From Symbiodinium microadriaticum (Eukaryota; Sar; Dinophyceae; Suessiales; Symbiodiniaceae): DNA of 64,000 nt. Under the pieces are notes generated by a model. That model was not told the origin of the DNA. It searched no databases and was given only the letters and a program-made list of their open reading frames with translations. This document shows, in pieces, positions 53,738-64,000 of this stretch. The DNA lies in the NCBI GenBank assembly GCA_001939145.1, contig LSRX01000007.1, forward strand, positions 1,716,474-1,780,473, given 5' to 3'. Position 1 is the stretch's first letter. Every line of letters starts with the position of its first letter. Both the position numbers and the translations under genes were made by a program.

Positions 53738-54976
53738 TCAGCGGACCTGGGACATGTCCACCGGCTTTGAGTCACAAACTTCGGCACCTCGTGCTTCATG
53801 ATCTATATGTAATCTACAGGCGCTGTCTCTTATGATCTTATGTGTGCTGTTCCAGCCCGCCTCAGCGCCGAGGGTGTCGATGCTGGGAACGACTACATGC
53901 CGCTTGTCCTGGTGGTTGGGCCGGAGGAGAATACATGCCTCTGCCAGACCAGAACGCTCCTCCGCGATGCGAGCTAGTATGGGCTCGATCCAACCACGTG
54001 TGGCCTGGCCGCGGATTTGAAGGGGCTCCGAAAAGAATGCGATCAGATTGAATGCCTCTGAAAAGCGTTTGTTCAGCACCATTACAACACTGAACTGCCT
54101 CTTCACTCCTCTCCTTCCAAAAAAACACCAGGACTTGGCATGGATGTGGCACGGATTCTGGCCTTGCAGCGTCCTAGGTTTTTCAGCTAAAGGACACTCG
54201 TCGGTTCGTCGCAGAAAGCACCCATCGCGTTCATGCAGAAGCCACATTGAACCATCGTGATAAGCGACATGCGACCCCCGAATCTTCCGTGAGGGAGCCT
54301 CGATGTGGCTGTCCAGGAAGATGGTCACCGGCGCATCCGATCGCCAAACGCCCTCCATCCGCGCCTCGTGATTGACTGGTGCGGTCTTTGTCTTTTTAAG
54401 CTGGGGGTTTGAGTTCAGCAGATACTTTGGCACTGTCTTCCATGCATTACTTCTGTTTCAAGCACAGGAGTGGCTGCTGCAACGTGAGCATGTTGGGCGC
54501 TGCTGCAGGCAGAACCCCCCGTTCAACGCAGTCCAGCGGCCAGCATCAGGCCTCGCACAACGACGGAACGCGGGAATCTTGCTAGAGAACATAGCCTCAG
54601 CCTCTCGGTTCTGTAGGTCGAAGACAATGGCGACAGGAGGATGCAGTTCTAGCAGCGGGAGGGCATGAGGGCGACAAGAACTCAGACCCGTCTCTTTCCA
54701 CAAAGGAGAAGAAATCATCAAGAAAACCCCCATAGCCACGGCTCTTCGGCCTCGCCGCTCTTTTAAACGGACGAGGCGGGTCTTCGGCAGGCCCTGGATG
54801 GGGGGGGGTCGCAATGGGATTTGGAAGGTCGAGGTGGGGGCTTTGTTGGGGTTCTTCCGATCTTCCGCTTTGATCCTGAGATCACTATAACAGACTGTTG
54901 GCTGTTGGGCACGAGGACTGACGAGCTGCACAGCAGCGCAACACGAATCGGCGGGGCTATGCGCCTGGAGTAACTA
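53738..54976 (-). CDS. 413-codon frame interrupted by one TGA
   Basis: From a CTCCAG acceptor at 54977 a single reading frame runs to TGA at 53738, broken only by TGA at 54458-54460. Before the internal stop it reads LRIKAEDRKNPNKAPTSTFQ, PPVAIVFDLQNREAEAMFSS and ends SRCSSHSCA. After it, in the same frame, SNAWKTVPKYLLNSNPQLKK, DAPVTIFLDSHIEAPSRKIR, VVMVLNKRFSEAFNLIAFFS and EERSGLAEACILLRPNHQDK. A frame this long is unusual for this window and looks like one protein. The TGA could be a nonsense mutation, a base error or recoding; an intron with its acceptor in AAACAG just after it is also possible. No family recognised. Confidence 0.55.
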
Positions 54977-57900
54977 GAGGTCGGATACACTGCAATCAGC
55001 CTAAGTGGGTCGCTTATCGTTCTTCCACTGGCTCGGATCTCCCATTTTGGTGCCGAGGCCCGCCTTCACGTAGTCCGACAGCTCGTCCTGCAGACGCACC
55101 CTGGCAGGTGAAGAGACAAGGCACTTGGAACGGAGGGCGGTGACTGTAGCTGCGCCTGTGATCAACCAGATTCATTCAAGCTGTGCTGTTGGTACTGCAT
55201 GCAGTTCACACTAGAAGTGCTCTGCCTGACAAACCTGCGCATGCTCTTCGAACGATGGTTGAATGCTGTAACACATTCAGCCAAGGGTTGGATAAATTTG
55301 GATGGGAGGTGTGGCCTCGATGACTCTATGCAGTAGGACCATGAATTACGCGCATGTCGGGTGCAAAGGTAATTCAGCATGGGACTGTCAGGACCTGCAA
55401 GATTGCATGCTGTGAAGCCGCTGTGAAGTACAGTGCCCCCGAAAGGCTGAGGAGGTGTGCTGCTGCAAGGGTGCGCTATTTCCACAGAATTGCACGACGA
55501 CGAAGTTAAATCTGCTCTGCAGCCACCCAGGATCACGAAAGTTGTGTCACAAACTGCTACTATCCCAAGCGAGCACATTCTGCTATAAACCCCAATTAAA
55601 CGCCATGCAGCTCAGCAACAGCACTTAGCCTACCAAGATCAAGGTGCGTGTCTGCTCCGCATAGCGGGGAGGCACAGCAACGGGAAAAACCTCTGGCATA
55701 CGCAGCGGCTATCACTCGGGCTCGTCTTCGGCTCCGCCGGGATCGTCAGCTCAGCAAGCCTGTGCATCGGCTCGATCGGGCGTCGTTTGCTCACATAATG
55801 TCTCAACGTGCAGTTCTGCTTCTTGTTGACTAAAATGAGCCAGCATGTCGAGCAGAGGAGCTTTGCCGTAGAATGCTGGCCGCGTGAACATGCCTGAATG
55901 ATGCAAAGCTCTGTGTGAAGTGAGCAAACCCGTGTGGGTGTACTGCAGGCAACCTCTAAACATCAATCATCGTTTGCAGTGCGACACATCAACTTCATCT
56001 AATGCATTCTGCATACCCTCCACTCCCCAATGGCCCAACACTTGCGGAACAGCACCAAGTTGAAGCACTTCTTCGACCCACGTTGAATCGGTCACCCGAA
56101 AGCGTGAAGACTCTGTACAATACTAACCACCCGCCCCAGAATCAGAAGGCGGGGAACAGTAGCTCGCCTCCGACAGGCCAGGGGCTCAAGATGGAGGAGG
56201 CCTGGGCCGCAAAAGGGTTCTAACCAACAGGCCGTTTCCACACCAGATGCCAACTAACGCATTTTCTTGAATGGTGTTTCAAGCTTAGGGCTTCGTATCA
56301 CTTATTGCAAGGAGGGTCTAGATTTCATATTCGGGTCATGTAGCAAGCTTAGGGCTTAAGCGGCTTAGGGTGTCTTTACCGGCGCCGTCTTCCACGCGCC
56401 CTGGGGTGCTCATCTGGAGGCGTTATTCGCTGTTAATCTCGTGCGGGCAGGCTCCTGTGAAGGATCGGTTAAATGCCGCCCACGGAATTAGTGAAGTCAT
56501 CGCCACCCCTCACCCATGTGAACAGTGGGTACCTTTGGAGTGCCAGGCGCTTCAATCACCCCGGTGCTCACGCTGTCGGTCTGCGGCTTATGCTTTTTGG
56601 CGGCTCTTTTGAATTGAAGCATGGGCTCAAGCAGAACAACCGCCGTGTGGGGAGCCTGAACACACTGTGCTGGGAAGTACAACCGACTTGCGGGCAGCCG
56701 AAGCTTGACTTTTCCGATGCTGGCATGAAGATCCGGGGACCCATGTCCGACTTTAAGTCAGGCAGAGGCGAATGAAGGCCAAACTGCATGTTGCTGAAGA
56801 CTCACCGCTGAAAACTGCGGACAACTGCGCTAAGCTTCCACATGCACAGAAGCATTGTCACCACTCGCTGCCGCGGTGAGTCTTCAAATGGTGGAGCGCC
56901 CTGCAGTTCCGAAGCTCCCTTAGCCCTAAGCTGCCGGCACTGCTCTTCCACTACGGGGAACCCGGAAGTACTGCAGGGCACCGACACGGAGAAAAATCCT
57001 CCGTAGCAAGCTGAACCTAAAACCACTCTGTGCAGGTTGCAGGCCAAGGTTTCCTTTGCCAAATGCTGCATAGAATTTAGAGTGCATTACGTCGAAGGGC
57101 CCTATTATACGGCTAAGAAGCAAGGCCTTTCATGCCAAGCATTCGGGGTGATGCGGGCCCTGTGGCTAAGGTTGGAATCCTTGGATTGTAGCCCTGCTTG
57201 CGAGTGCTGGGCTCCAGGCTGAGGTGTGCGAACAAAACACACTCCAGTCGCTGCGGCTCGAATCCTAGAAGTACAGGCACAACCAGTCCACTTGCCAAGC
57301 AAAAAAGTGTCGTCACGGCCGTTGGAGGCGGCTGGAGAACTCTGAATTCCCGTCTATTGTCTAGAGGTCAAAGAGCAGTACGCCATTCCTGGCAGGAAAA
57401 GAGCTTCGACTTTTTCCGGGTAGCTTCGACTCTCTTCTCTCCACTGGGTTTCGGAGCTCCCAAACAGAACGTTTAGCTGAGGGGGGGTGGCGGTCTTTCC
57501 CAAGCAATAAAAACAGGCACTCAGGCTAGCATCAGCTCAATCTTGGCAGCGATCGGATCCGGCCGCTCTCATTGCAGGGGCTGTCGGAGGTTCGTGCTTT
57601 CTCCAGCGCTGCTGCTTTCGAGGATGTTATGTTGGCTTACTGTTGTGGTGGCTGGACGGCTGGACTAGCCGAAGGCATCTTCGGTTTGAAGCATTCCCTT
57701 GCACTCCGACCAATGGAATGAGATCCACCGCAAAACAACTAGACCTCCGAACACTCACTGTCACCAGTGGAAACCTGCTTAGTTGGTGGGCTAAAGCTCA
57801 GGTTTGGGATTCCATCAAGACTGACATCCGTACAGCTAAGACAGTCAGGGCCTCTCGGTGACAACCAACGCACCAAGCTGCTGTGTCGGTGCCTGGGCGG

Positions 57901-58108
57901 AGGCATCCTGAGAATCTCGGCAGACTAGCTGCGACCCGTCCTACGAATTGCGACAAGCCTACGTAGCCGCCAAATCCGGTTACCACATGAATGCTCCTAG
58001 GGCTCAGCTATCTGCTGAGGCATAGCTTCTTAGACCAGTTGATCCCAGCCCTGAGCGGTTCAAAAACCTACACATGGCCCAGACTCACGCTGGAACGCAA
58101 GAGGTAAT

Positions 58109-58681
58109 TCAGGCTAGTAGTGCAAGAAGCGACTTGCATACCGTCGTAACCACTGCCGGACCACAGAAACCCCGGAGCATGTCCCGCAACGTTTTGACAA
58201 GGCCCGTGAGCTGCAAAGACTCTTTGGTGCTCGGTTCTCTGTTAGGTGCAGCCGGCTTCAAGCCGAAACCCCGTGCCTTTCCGGCTACCTTCAAACCGCC
58301 AAGGCCTTCTTCTGTTTTTTGGGCAGCAAACCTCCAACCCTCGCAAGCTGATCCCCAACATGTAACCCAAGAGGCCAGCGGTTCGGGCGACGAGTCGGAA
58401 AAGTAGCCGTAGCCTTTCAGAACAAGGCACGCATCTCGCTGTGGGTCTGAAGAGAGAAAGAAAGAGAGAGAGAGAGAGAGAGAGATAATGTGCCGCATGC
58501 CCTCCTTCTCCAGAGCAAAGGGCCCTTTTCTCACCGCCTCCCACTCTAAGGATCCCACGCATTTTCTCACGCAGGGACGGTGTGGATCAACATCCAAATC
58601 GTGAAAGAGGCTTTTCACTCCAGCGAAGAAGGCGGACTGAAGAGTGAATTCGCCACAGAGGGCCTCGAGCACCCTGGCCAT
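58109..58681 (-). CDS. Two-exon gene for a ~158-residue unknown protein
   Basis: Exon one (58535-58681) starts with ATG and reads MARVLEALCGEFTLQSAFFA through to GSLEWEA, 49 codons, ending at GTGAGA in phase 0. The intron contains a (CT)n microsatellite serving as polypyrimidine tract. Exon two (58109-58438) opens at ACCCACAG in phase 0, reads DACLVLKGYGYFSDSSPEPL, QLTGLVKTLRDMLRGFCGPA and ends in TGA. Start, donor, acceptor, phase and stop all fit. If unspliced, the frame also stays open through the repeat as a Ser-Leu run, so splicing should be checked. Function unknown. Confidence 0.6.
   Translation of the reverse strand: MARVLEALCGEFTLQSAFFAGVKSLFHDLDVDPHRPCVRKCVGSLEWEAVRKGPFALEKEGMRHIISLSLSLSFFLSSDPQRDACLVLKGYGYFSDSSPEPLASWVTCWGSACEGWRFAAQKTEEGLGGLKVAGKARGFGLKPAAPNREPSTKESLQLTGLVKTLRDMLRGFCGPAVVTTVCKSLLALLA
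58463..58484 (+). repeat. (GA)n microsatellite inside an intron
   Basis: On the coding (minus) strand this is a CT run that leads into TTTCTCTCTTCAG and ACCCACAG, forming the polypyrimidine tract of the intron in the 58.1-58.7 kb gene. Confidence 0.85.
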
Positions 58682-58747
58682 TGTGTTCCTCCTTGTCCTT
58701 TTCTTTGCTGTCACACTCCCCAAGTTTCCAGACACTTGGTGGGTGGT

Positions 58748-59209
58748 CTATGACGAGTCGCCCCTTGCCCTCTCTGGACTAGCAACACGACATCCCGACT
58801 CCGACTCACTGAAGTGCTCTTCCCCTTTAAACTTCCCCTGGAGACAGGCCCGGCCCGGAGGCCCTTTCGGAGGGAGCGGCCGCTCCTTCGGCCGGCGGAG
58901 ATGTATTTCCCGAGGGCCTTCTTGGACGGGGCTTGCGGTGGGGACTCCCCTTCCTGTAATATCTATGGTCATTCGGTGGCCACCTCCCCCCGTATCTGTT
59001 GAAAAACACAGGGCGTGGTGATTGGAGTGCATCACCTGGGCGTCAACCCGTGGGTTGGGGCCTGGGACGCAAGCCCGAGTCTTCCGAGTCGGGGGAGATT
59101 TTTTTGGTCTTCTCGACGGAGTGCAAACAGCAAACGGCAAGGGAAGGGCTTCCATGGCTGCTTCGTTGCTTTCCCAAGGAAGGAACACAAAGAAAGGCGG
59201 GGTCACCAC
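58748..59209 (-). CDS. Possible exon(s)
   Basis: A 153-codon frame reads MEALPLPFAVCTPSRRPKKS, HALCFSTDTGGGGHRMTIDI and LQGKFKGEEHFSESESG. It is rich in Pro, Arg and Gly, so part may be intron. The plus strand is open as well. Confidence 0.3.
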   Translation of the reverse strand: MVTPPFFVFLPWESNEAAMEALPLPFAVCTPSRRPKKSPPTRKTRACVPGPNPRVDAQVMHSNHHALCFSTDTGGGGHRMTIDITGRGVPTASPVQEGPREIHLRRPKERPLPPKGPPGRACLQGKFKGEEHFSESESGCRVASPERARGDSS

Positions 59210-59306
59210 CTCAAAGGGTCTTTGGTACCGGACCTACTTGAGCTTGGCAGGGCTCCCTTGCCGTAGCCCGGCCTTCCGAACAAAGCGGACTTGGACTTGC
59301 GCAGTG

Positions 59307-59328
59307 GAGAGAGAGAGAGAGAGAGAGG
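59307..59328 (+). repeat. (GA)n microsatellite
   Basis: On the minus strand a CT run is followed by CCACTGCGCAAG, again the form of a 3-prime splice site, with the frame SALFGRPGYGKGALPSSSRS after it. Confidence 0.85.
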
Positions 59329-59553
59329 GACAGTTCCGTTGCTTAAGCTGCCGGCTGTATCCAGAAGGGCGCTGAGCATATAGCTCGCATGCCTCAGCTC
59401 AAGGCACAGTTCTGAAATTCTAACCAAATTCAATAGTTAACGGATTAGGAAATCGTAAGCAGGTTCTTAAAACGTTGCACATGGGGCTACAACCACTCAA
59501 GCTGGATAGCTGCTAAAAGGCTCCTGGCTGAGTCTCTTGTTCCTGTAAGTAGC

Positions 59554-60561
59554 ATGTCTGAGCCTCTGGCAAGGCTTTGCAGGCCGGTCTTTTGTTCTGA
59601 CGCGTTGCCGGTCTCCAGGTGCAAACATCGTTTTGGCATTCAGTCTCGGAAACCAGAGTGGCTTCGAAGTTCCAGCTGTAGAGATGACAAGTCAGCGGAT
59701 ATCCGTAACCCCGACCCTTCTGAAGCCCTCATGTTGAAGCTTCACCTAGCAAGCCGAGCTGCTGCATTCGGACTTTGTACATCCGGGTAAGATCGCAGTG
59801 GAGGAGGCCTCCGCGGAATCGACTTTCAGTATCTAAAGCTTCGATAGATTTGAATGGGGCTTGGGCTAGGTGCATTGAGGGTTCAAGCTCTCTCAGAACT
59901 CTCATGGCTCAGGACCTTAGAGTCCTTCATGTTGCCTGCAGTTGTGGCTCACTTCCGATGCCTGGGTGCTTGTCAATCTTCTTCACAGTCGACTTGGCGC
60001 ATGAAGCTCAATTCCAGAGTTCTCTGCATCCAGAAGCGGTTCCCAAGCTTTCCGAATTTGTCTGTGGCTCATTCAATTCCGTGCACACGAGCCACGCAAG
60101 GACGAGCGGAGAGAGTTGCTCGGACAATACGTCAAGCAACATGAATCAAGGAAGATTTCGGGAGTATGAGCAACATGGCGCAAATCGACTGCGCACGTGC
60201 CGAAGGCTCGCATCTCAAGCTGCTGTTTAGTTTTTGCTCCACCTGCCGGGTGAGTTGGACACCTGAAAGGTTTTCAGGGAAGTGCCCTCGTGAAGTGCCA
60301 ACTACCAGCAAGCCGTTCTCTGAGCGGCTGCAAAACAGTCAGGCATCAATGGAGACTGCGTGCCTAATTTCCCCACTGGGGCATTCTGGTGCCCTAGATC
60401 TCCCAGATCTCGAGACGCTTCGAAGGCCTCTCATCTCCAACGATCCATATGCCCGGCGCATCCTGAGAGGATGTGCGTGTGAAAAAAACACACACCTTTG
60501 GGCTTTATCACTACTACCTTTCCGACCTCTAGTTCGGTCCAGTTTGGTCACCCTGTGCTAA
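59554..60561 (+). CDS. Plus-strand gene, probable exons
   Basis: Three overlapping plus frames look like protein: 59554-59790 (SRKPEWLRSSSCRDDKSADI), 59775-60230 (LMAQDLRVLHVACSCGSLPM, HEAQFQSSLHPEAVPKLSEF) and 60166-60561 (FSERLQNSQASMETACLISP, ALDLPDLETLRRPLISNDPY, ARRILRGCACEKNTHLW). No comparable minus frame exists between 59.44 and 60.33 kb, so the strand is clearer than elsewhere. The frame changes imply introns that I could not place. Product unknown. Confidence 0.45.
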
Positions 60562-60599
60562 ATCTCTGTGTCGAATCTCCAAAAGCCCATCGTCCCAAC

Positions 60600-61400
60600 A
60601 TACGACTATGCCCCACGTTCAGATTCGACATTTGGGCAAAAGCTCTTAATATGTAGTAAATGGACTTAAGTAGGGTTGCAAACCTACTCGCTGAGTCTCT
60701 TGATCCTTCCAACACGGGCCATGTGCGTGCCGGAGATTGAGGTTGAGTTCACCGCTTCAGTGCTGATACCCTCATGTGCCTTCGATGCTGCATGTGGACC
60801 CAGGGGAGCTCTTAGTGCCAGTCTCGCGCAAGAACATTGATTGACATCCTTTGCCGAGGCTGCCTGGATGGCGGTCGCAGGGAAGGACTCTTCACCGATT
60901 GGGTCGCGAGTGCCCTCTGCTTGCCACCTTCGAGCAGGGGTATAGACTTTTCTGGTGCTTGCTGTCTACAATCGTGAGCAGCTCTGACACATCATGGTGG
61001 CTATGCTGTGAAGCTGCCGCTTGGCAAAATAATTCGGCAGCTTCAGCTGAAATGCTTCATCACACAACCACTCCGGAGTCATTCCTTGCTGGCCCGTTTC
61101 CCGGAATTCCACAGACCCCGCCCTGCAATTCAACTTGCCTAGCTGCATTCAATGGTAGACGGCAAAGTCTGACGTGAGTCCATGTAGTCGATGTAACTCT
61201 AAATAAGTTCGCAGAACGATTTTTGGTCTTCGGCAGCTTCAGCATTTTGCGGACAGCGCGAGTGCCATCCGAGGGCTGCTGCTCGAGATCCGGAGCCCAG
61301 AGCCATACCGAAGTGTTGTGCAGAATGTGTCATCTAGTTTAATGACGTGCGGGCTTCAGCTGTTGAGGTCTTGATGTCTCGTATCACCGCATCACAACTC
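60600..61400. other. Region without a supported gene
   Basis: Only short frames on either strand. I see no repeats or motifs I can name. Confidence 0.4.
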
Positions 61401-61572
61401 AGACCCTGTTGGCGGCTCCCGCACCAGATTTGCGAGCCGCCCAGGGCATTGCCAGCTGCATCTGCAGGCGCAACCAATTGGCGCATCTGCCTCGGCTGGG
61501 AGAACATGGCAATAGCCAACAGCCATACCTGACGCATCAATTACAGGGATCCTGCCAAACAAGGGCCCACGC

Positions 61573-62112
61573 TCAATGCGACAGATCTGTACAGGGCTCC
61601 TTCTTTTCTCTGAAACCAACCTTCAAGTTGCTTGCCTTTGCATACGGTTTCAGGCAGCCGGAGTTCAACCAAGGAAGCGTTTCAAGGAACGTTGAGGCAC
61701 TCTGGCTGCCACAGGGGCCAGGACCCTGTCTGTGCACAATGTGTTTTCGCAATCGGACATGTGCAAGAAGTGAGGACCTTTGACCTGCGTCATTCCACCC
61801 ATTAGTCCGGGCCTCCTCCGTTGGCGGCTCGGGTTCCTCTAGTATGCTATGGCCAACCAACCGTGAGAGTGGTATGATGGAAACAATCTGCAAGGTCGAG
61901 CTCATTGGTAGCATCCGACAAACCTGCAGGGCTTGGAGCTCCCCCAGGCTTGTGGGCTTAGGACTGCGCTGAGGCTCCGGGGAGCTATGCTCGATGCAGC
62001 CTGGGTTGCAATGCCTCATTGGACGGAGCAGCAGTCCTGGATGCAGGAGCATACTTCCAGCCGATTGTTGAAAGAACAACCCAAGCAACAATCTAGCCGA
62101 ATCTAGCCCCAA
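61573..62112 (-). CDS. Long open frame, possible exon(s)
   Basis: A 179-codon frame reads SLGELQALQVCRMLPMSSTL, QIVSIIPLSRLVGHSILEEP and STFLETLPWLNSGCLKPYAK. The plus frame at 61409-61783 (TFKLLAFAYGFRQPEFNQGS) competes with its lower part. Confidence 0.4.
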   Translation of the reverse strand: MGLDSARLLLGLFFQQSAGSMLLHPGLLLRPMRHCNPGCIEHSSPEPQRSPKPTSLGELQALQVCRMLPMSSTLQIVSIIPLSRLVGHSILEEPEPPTEEARTNGWNDAGQRSSLLAHVRLRKHIVHRQGPGPCGSQSASTFLETLPWLNSGCLKPYAKASNLKVGFREKKEPCTDLSH

Positions 62113-62418
62113 AGCCCTCCATCACAATCTTGAAGGTGCTACGAGGAAGGTGAATGGTGAAGAACCATGCCTTTAAAGTCAAAGGCTGCCTGCGCTGTTC
62201 TGAAGTACTCGATGAACTCGACTGGGCAGGCCGCCCCGAATCTGGGACCTTGGCAAGACTTTTTCCTTGTGGCAATTCCCTCTGGTCTTGGGCTTTCGTG
62301 TTCAAAGCGGAATCCAGGATCTTAGGCCATCTTCACCTTGATCATGCACTGAAGGACCAACGGCAGAAGCATCCTTACCAACACGGGACATTCCATGTCA
62401 GCACGGGCGTTGCTCCCA

Positions 62419-62679
62419 CTATGACACAGTCGTGGATCCTAGCACATTCTTGTGAATCGAACGGTGAATGATGCTAGCGAGGCATTGACGGCAGAATGCA
62501 TGGCAACTGTCCTTTCCGACAATCTTTGGAGCGACGTGCATAGCTTGGTTCGCAACTGAAGTGGGAGTGGGCAAACGCAGTCTGTGTCGCAGAGCTACTG
62601 CATTGGTCGCTAGCTCCTTTGAACTTGTCACTGTACGCACTGGCGTGCAGTGGTGATCGAAGCCAAAGCGAAACATCAA
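62419..62679 (-). CDS. Possible exon
   Basis: An 86-codon frame reads RTVTSSKELATNAVALRHRL, PTSVANQAMHVAPKIVGKDS and HAFCRQCLASIIHRSIHKNV. Another minus frame (62474-62722) overlaps. Confidence 0.35.
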   Translation of the reverse strand: MMFRFGFDHHCTPVRTVTSSKELATNAVALRHRLRLPTPTSVANQAMHVAPKIVGKDSCHAFCRQCLASIIHRSIHKNVLGSTTVS

Positions 62680-63217
62680 GATGCAGATAAGGCTGTCGAG
62701 TGTTCTGCCTCCTGAATTTCACATGTCAGGCTGTGGATATCGGAATATCCTTGCACCTTGAAGTAACTCGGACTATCTTGTCCAACATATCTGTCGCCCA
62801 CACCATGTTTCGGCTGCGCCAGCTGTCATGTGAGCCGCCCAAAGCATCTAATCGTTTGCAAGTTAGACCCTCAGCATGGAGATGTTACTAATCGGCCTCA
62901 CGGTCTGAGTTTAGGGTTTTCAGGTGGCCCTCCGCGAGGCTGAGTGCAGCACTTGGCGTATCTGCCTTGCTGCACGCACCTTGGCACGTCCACGACAAGT
63001 CGATCTCTACACGAAGCCAAAAGGGCTTCCAAGCCAAGACTGGCTAAAATCTGCGTTTCCTGGGTTGTGCGCTTCTGTTGCGATTTGTCAGTCGGGGCTG
63101 CCTAGTCGGTTGTCATGTCATGTCGCTGTGCCATGGCCCACCTCGTCGAGGTCTGTTGACGGTTGTTAGAGGTTTGATGTACCTATGCTCGGAGCCTCCT
63201 TTCAGTAGCGCACCCGT

Positions 63218-63845
63218 TTGCGCACACCCATAGAGATGCAAACACGTGTGCAAACGAGCAAAGACATTCCCATGCGGCAAGATGTTGATCCGCTCTCGTT
63301 GCGTGGTGCGCCCGGAAATGGGGTAGTATGCCCACTTGCTCGACTGCACTGTGGGGCAAGTGACCCTGGTGGCATATGTCTGGAGTCTCACGCCTCGCGT
63401 CGTTGTGTTGTCCCTACGTTGTGTAGAGGATGCAGGATTGGGAGTCTGTCAAGCCTGCGTGAAAGTCAAGGTGCGGCCGTCCGCATCTGCACAACCATTT
63501 CTGGCGGAACCAGTTGCTTGATGGCCTTGGCCGTCTCACTCTGCAGGCTAGGAACGGCTCAACATGAAGACTCCTCCAGAGCTTCGGCACCAAAACACAC
63601 AGGTGCTGCTGAGAAGCATGGCGCAGGGACATGGGCTGTCCCCGAAGAAGAACCTTGACTGCGCAGAGACAACCCTGGACAGTCGGTCTCCTGCTGGGCT
63701 GTTTACCCAACTGCGAAAGCAGCAGAAGGAGCAAAGCAAGAGAGCAGAAGCCGAGGCCTTCGAAGGAGGGAGCCCAGGCCAAGGGCCACGATTCGACGTG
63801 TCTTCACGGAGACGAAATGATGAAGCCCCAAGAGCATGGCGCTGA
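63218..63845 (+). CDS. Plus-strand exons near the window end
   Basis: Two plus frames overlap. 63218-63658 reads IPMRQDVDPLSLRGAPGNGV and VRICTTISGGTSCLMALAVS. 63564-63845 starts with ATG, reads MAQGHGLSPKKNLDCAETTL and TQLRKQQKEQSKRAEAEAFE and ends with a stop. The second has a charged helix and is the more convincing. Product unknown. Confidence 0.45.
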
Positions 63846-64000
63846 TGAATCCTTGCATGACCGGTTACCATGAGCGGGTGCTGTGCACTAGAGATCCACT
63901 GTGACGACTCGTGTTAGGTCGCGAGCAGGGTCGACAGAGCAGTTTGCCACACGCATGCACGCACGCTCACGCCCCCCTCCCCCCAGCCACCCACCCACCC

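Noticed and set aside
1..64000. CRISPR arrays, bacterial operons, rRNA genes, phage or viral genes
   Set aside because: No regularly spaced identical repeats with unique spacers, no ribosome-binding-site-led operons, no rRNA segments and no reverse transcriptase, integrase or capsid motifs were seen on either strand.

Overview
The window looks like nuclear DNA of a dinoflagellate, most likely a Symbiodinium-type alga (Symbiodiniaceae). Four things point there: TTTAGGG-type telomere-like blocks inside the sequence; genes cut into many short exons with GT, GC and GA intron starts; a repeat protein joining a ubiquitin-like start to RCC1-like repeats, a type I associate with these algae; and the absence of bacterial gene layout. 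This is inference from family knowledge, not from a database search.

Layout. Positions 1-4750 are strongly AT-rich and gene-free, and hold an inverted-repeat element, short dispersed repeats and a purine tract; they look foreign to the rest. From about 5 kb on, base composition is balanced and coding exons appear. The best-supported genes read leftward (minus strand): a many-exon gene at 5.0-11.6 kb, another at 13.2-14.8 kb (perhaps to 15.9 kb), one at 16.9-17.85 kb whose last four exons join in phase, the ubiquitin-like/RCC1 repeat gene at 21.26-22.23 kb, a PARP-type ADP-ribosyltransferase whose catalytic domain I could rebuild from seven phase-matched exons at 33.88-35.09 kb, a 413-codon frame with one internal TGA at 53.7-55.0 kb, and a small two-exon gene at 58.1-58.7 kb. 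Plus-strand frames appear at 59.55-60.56 and 63.2-63.85 kb.

Between genes lie a terminal-inverted-repeat element around a degenerate GGGTTTAG minisatellite (16.05-16.87 kb), telomere-like blocks (19.8-20.9 kb), a higher-order repeat carrying a leucine-rich-repeat-like core (25.9-27.6 kb) and several microsatellites.

Limits. Only two products are recognised by family (PARP, ubiquitin-like/RCC1). The other coding calls rest on open frames, protein-like composition and, where stated, matching splice sites and phase. In several places both strands have open frames and the strand choice is uncertain. Several frames carry one- or two-base shifts or single in-frame stops, which may be decay or consensus errors.
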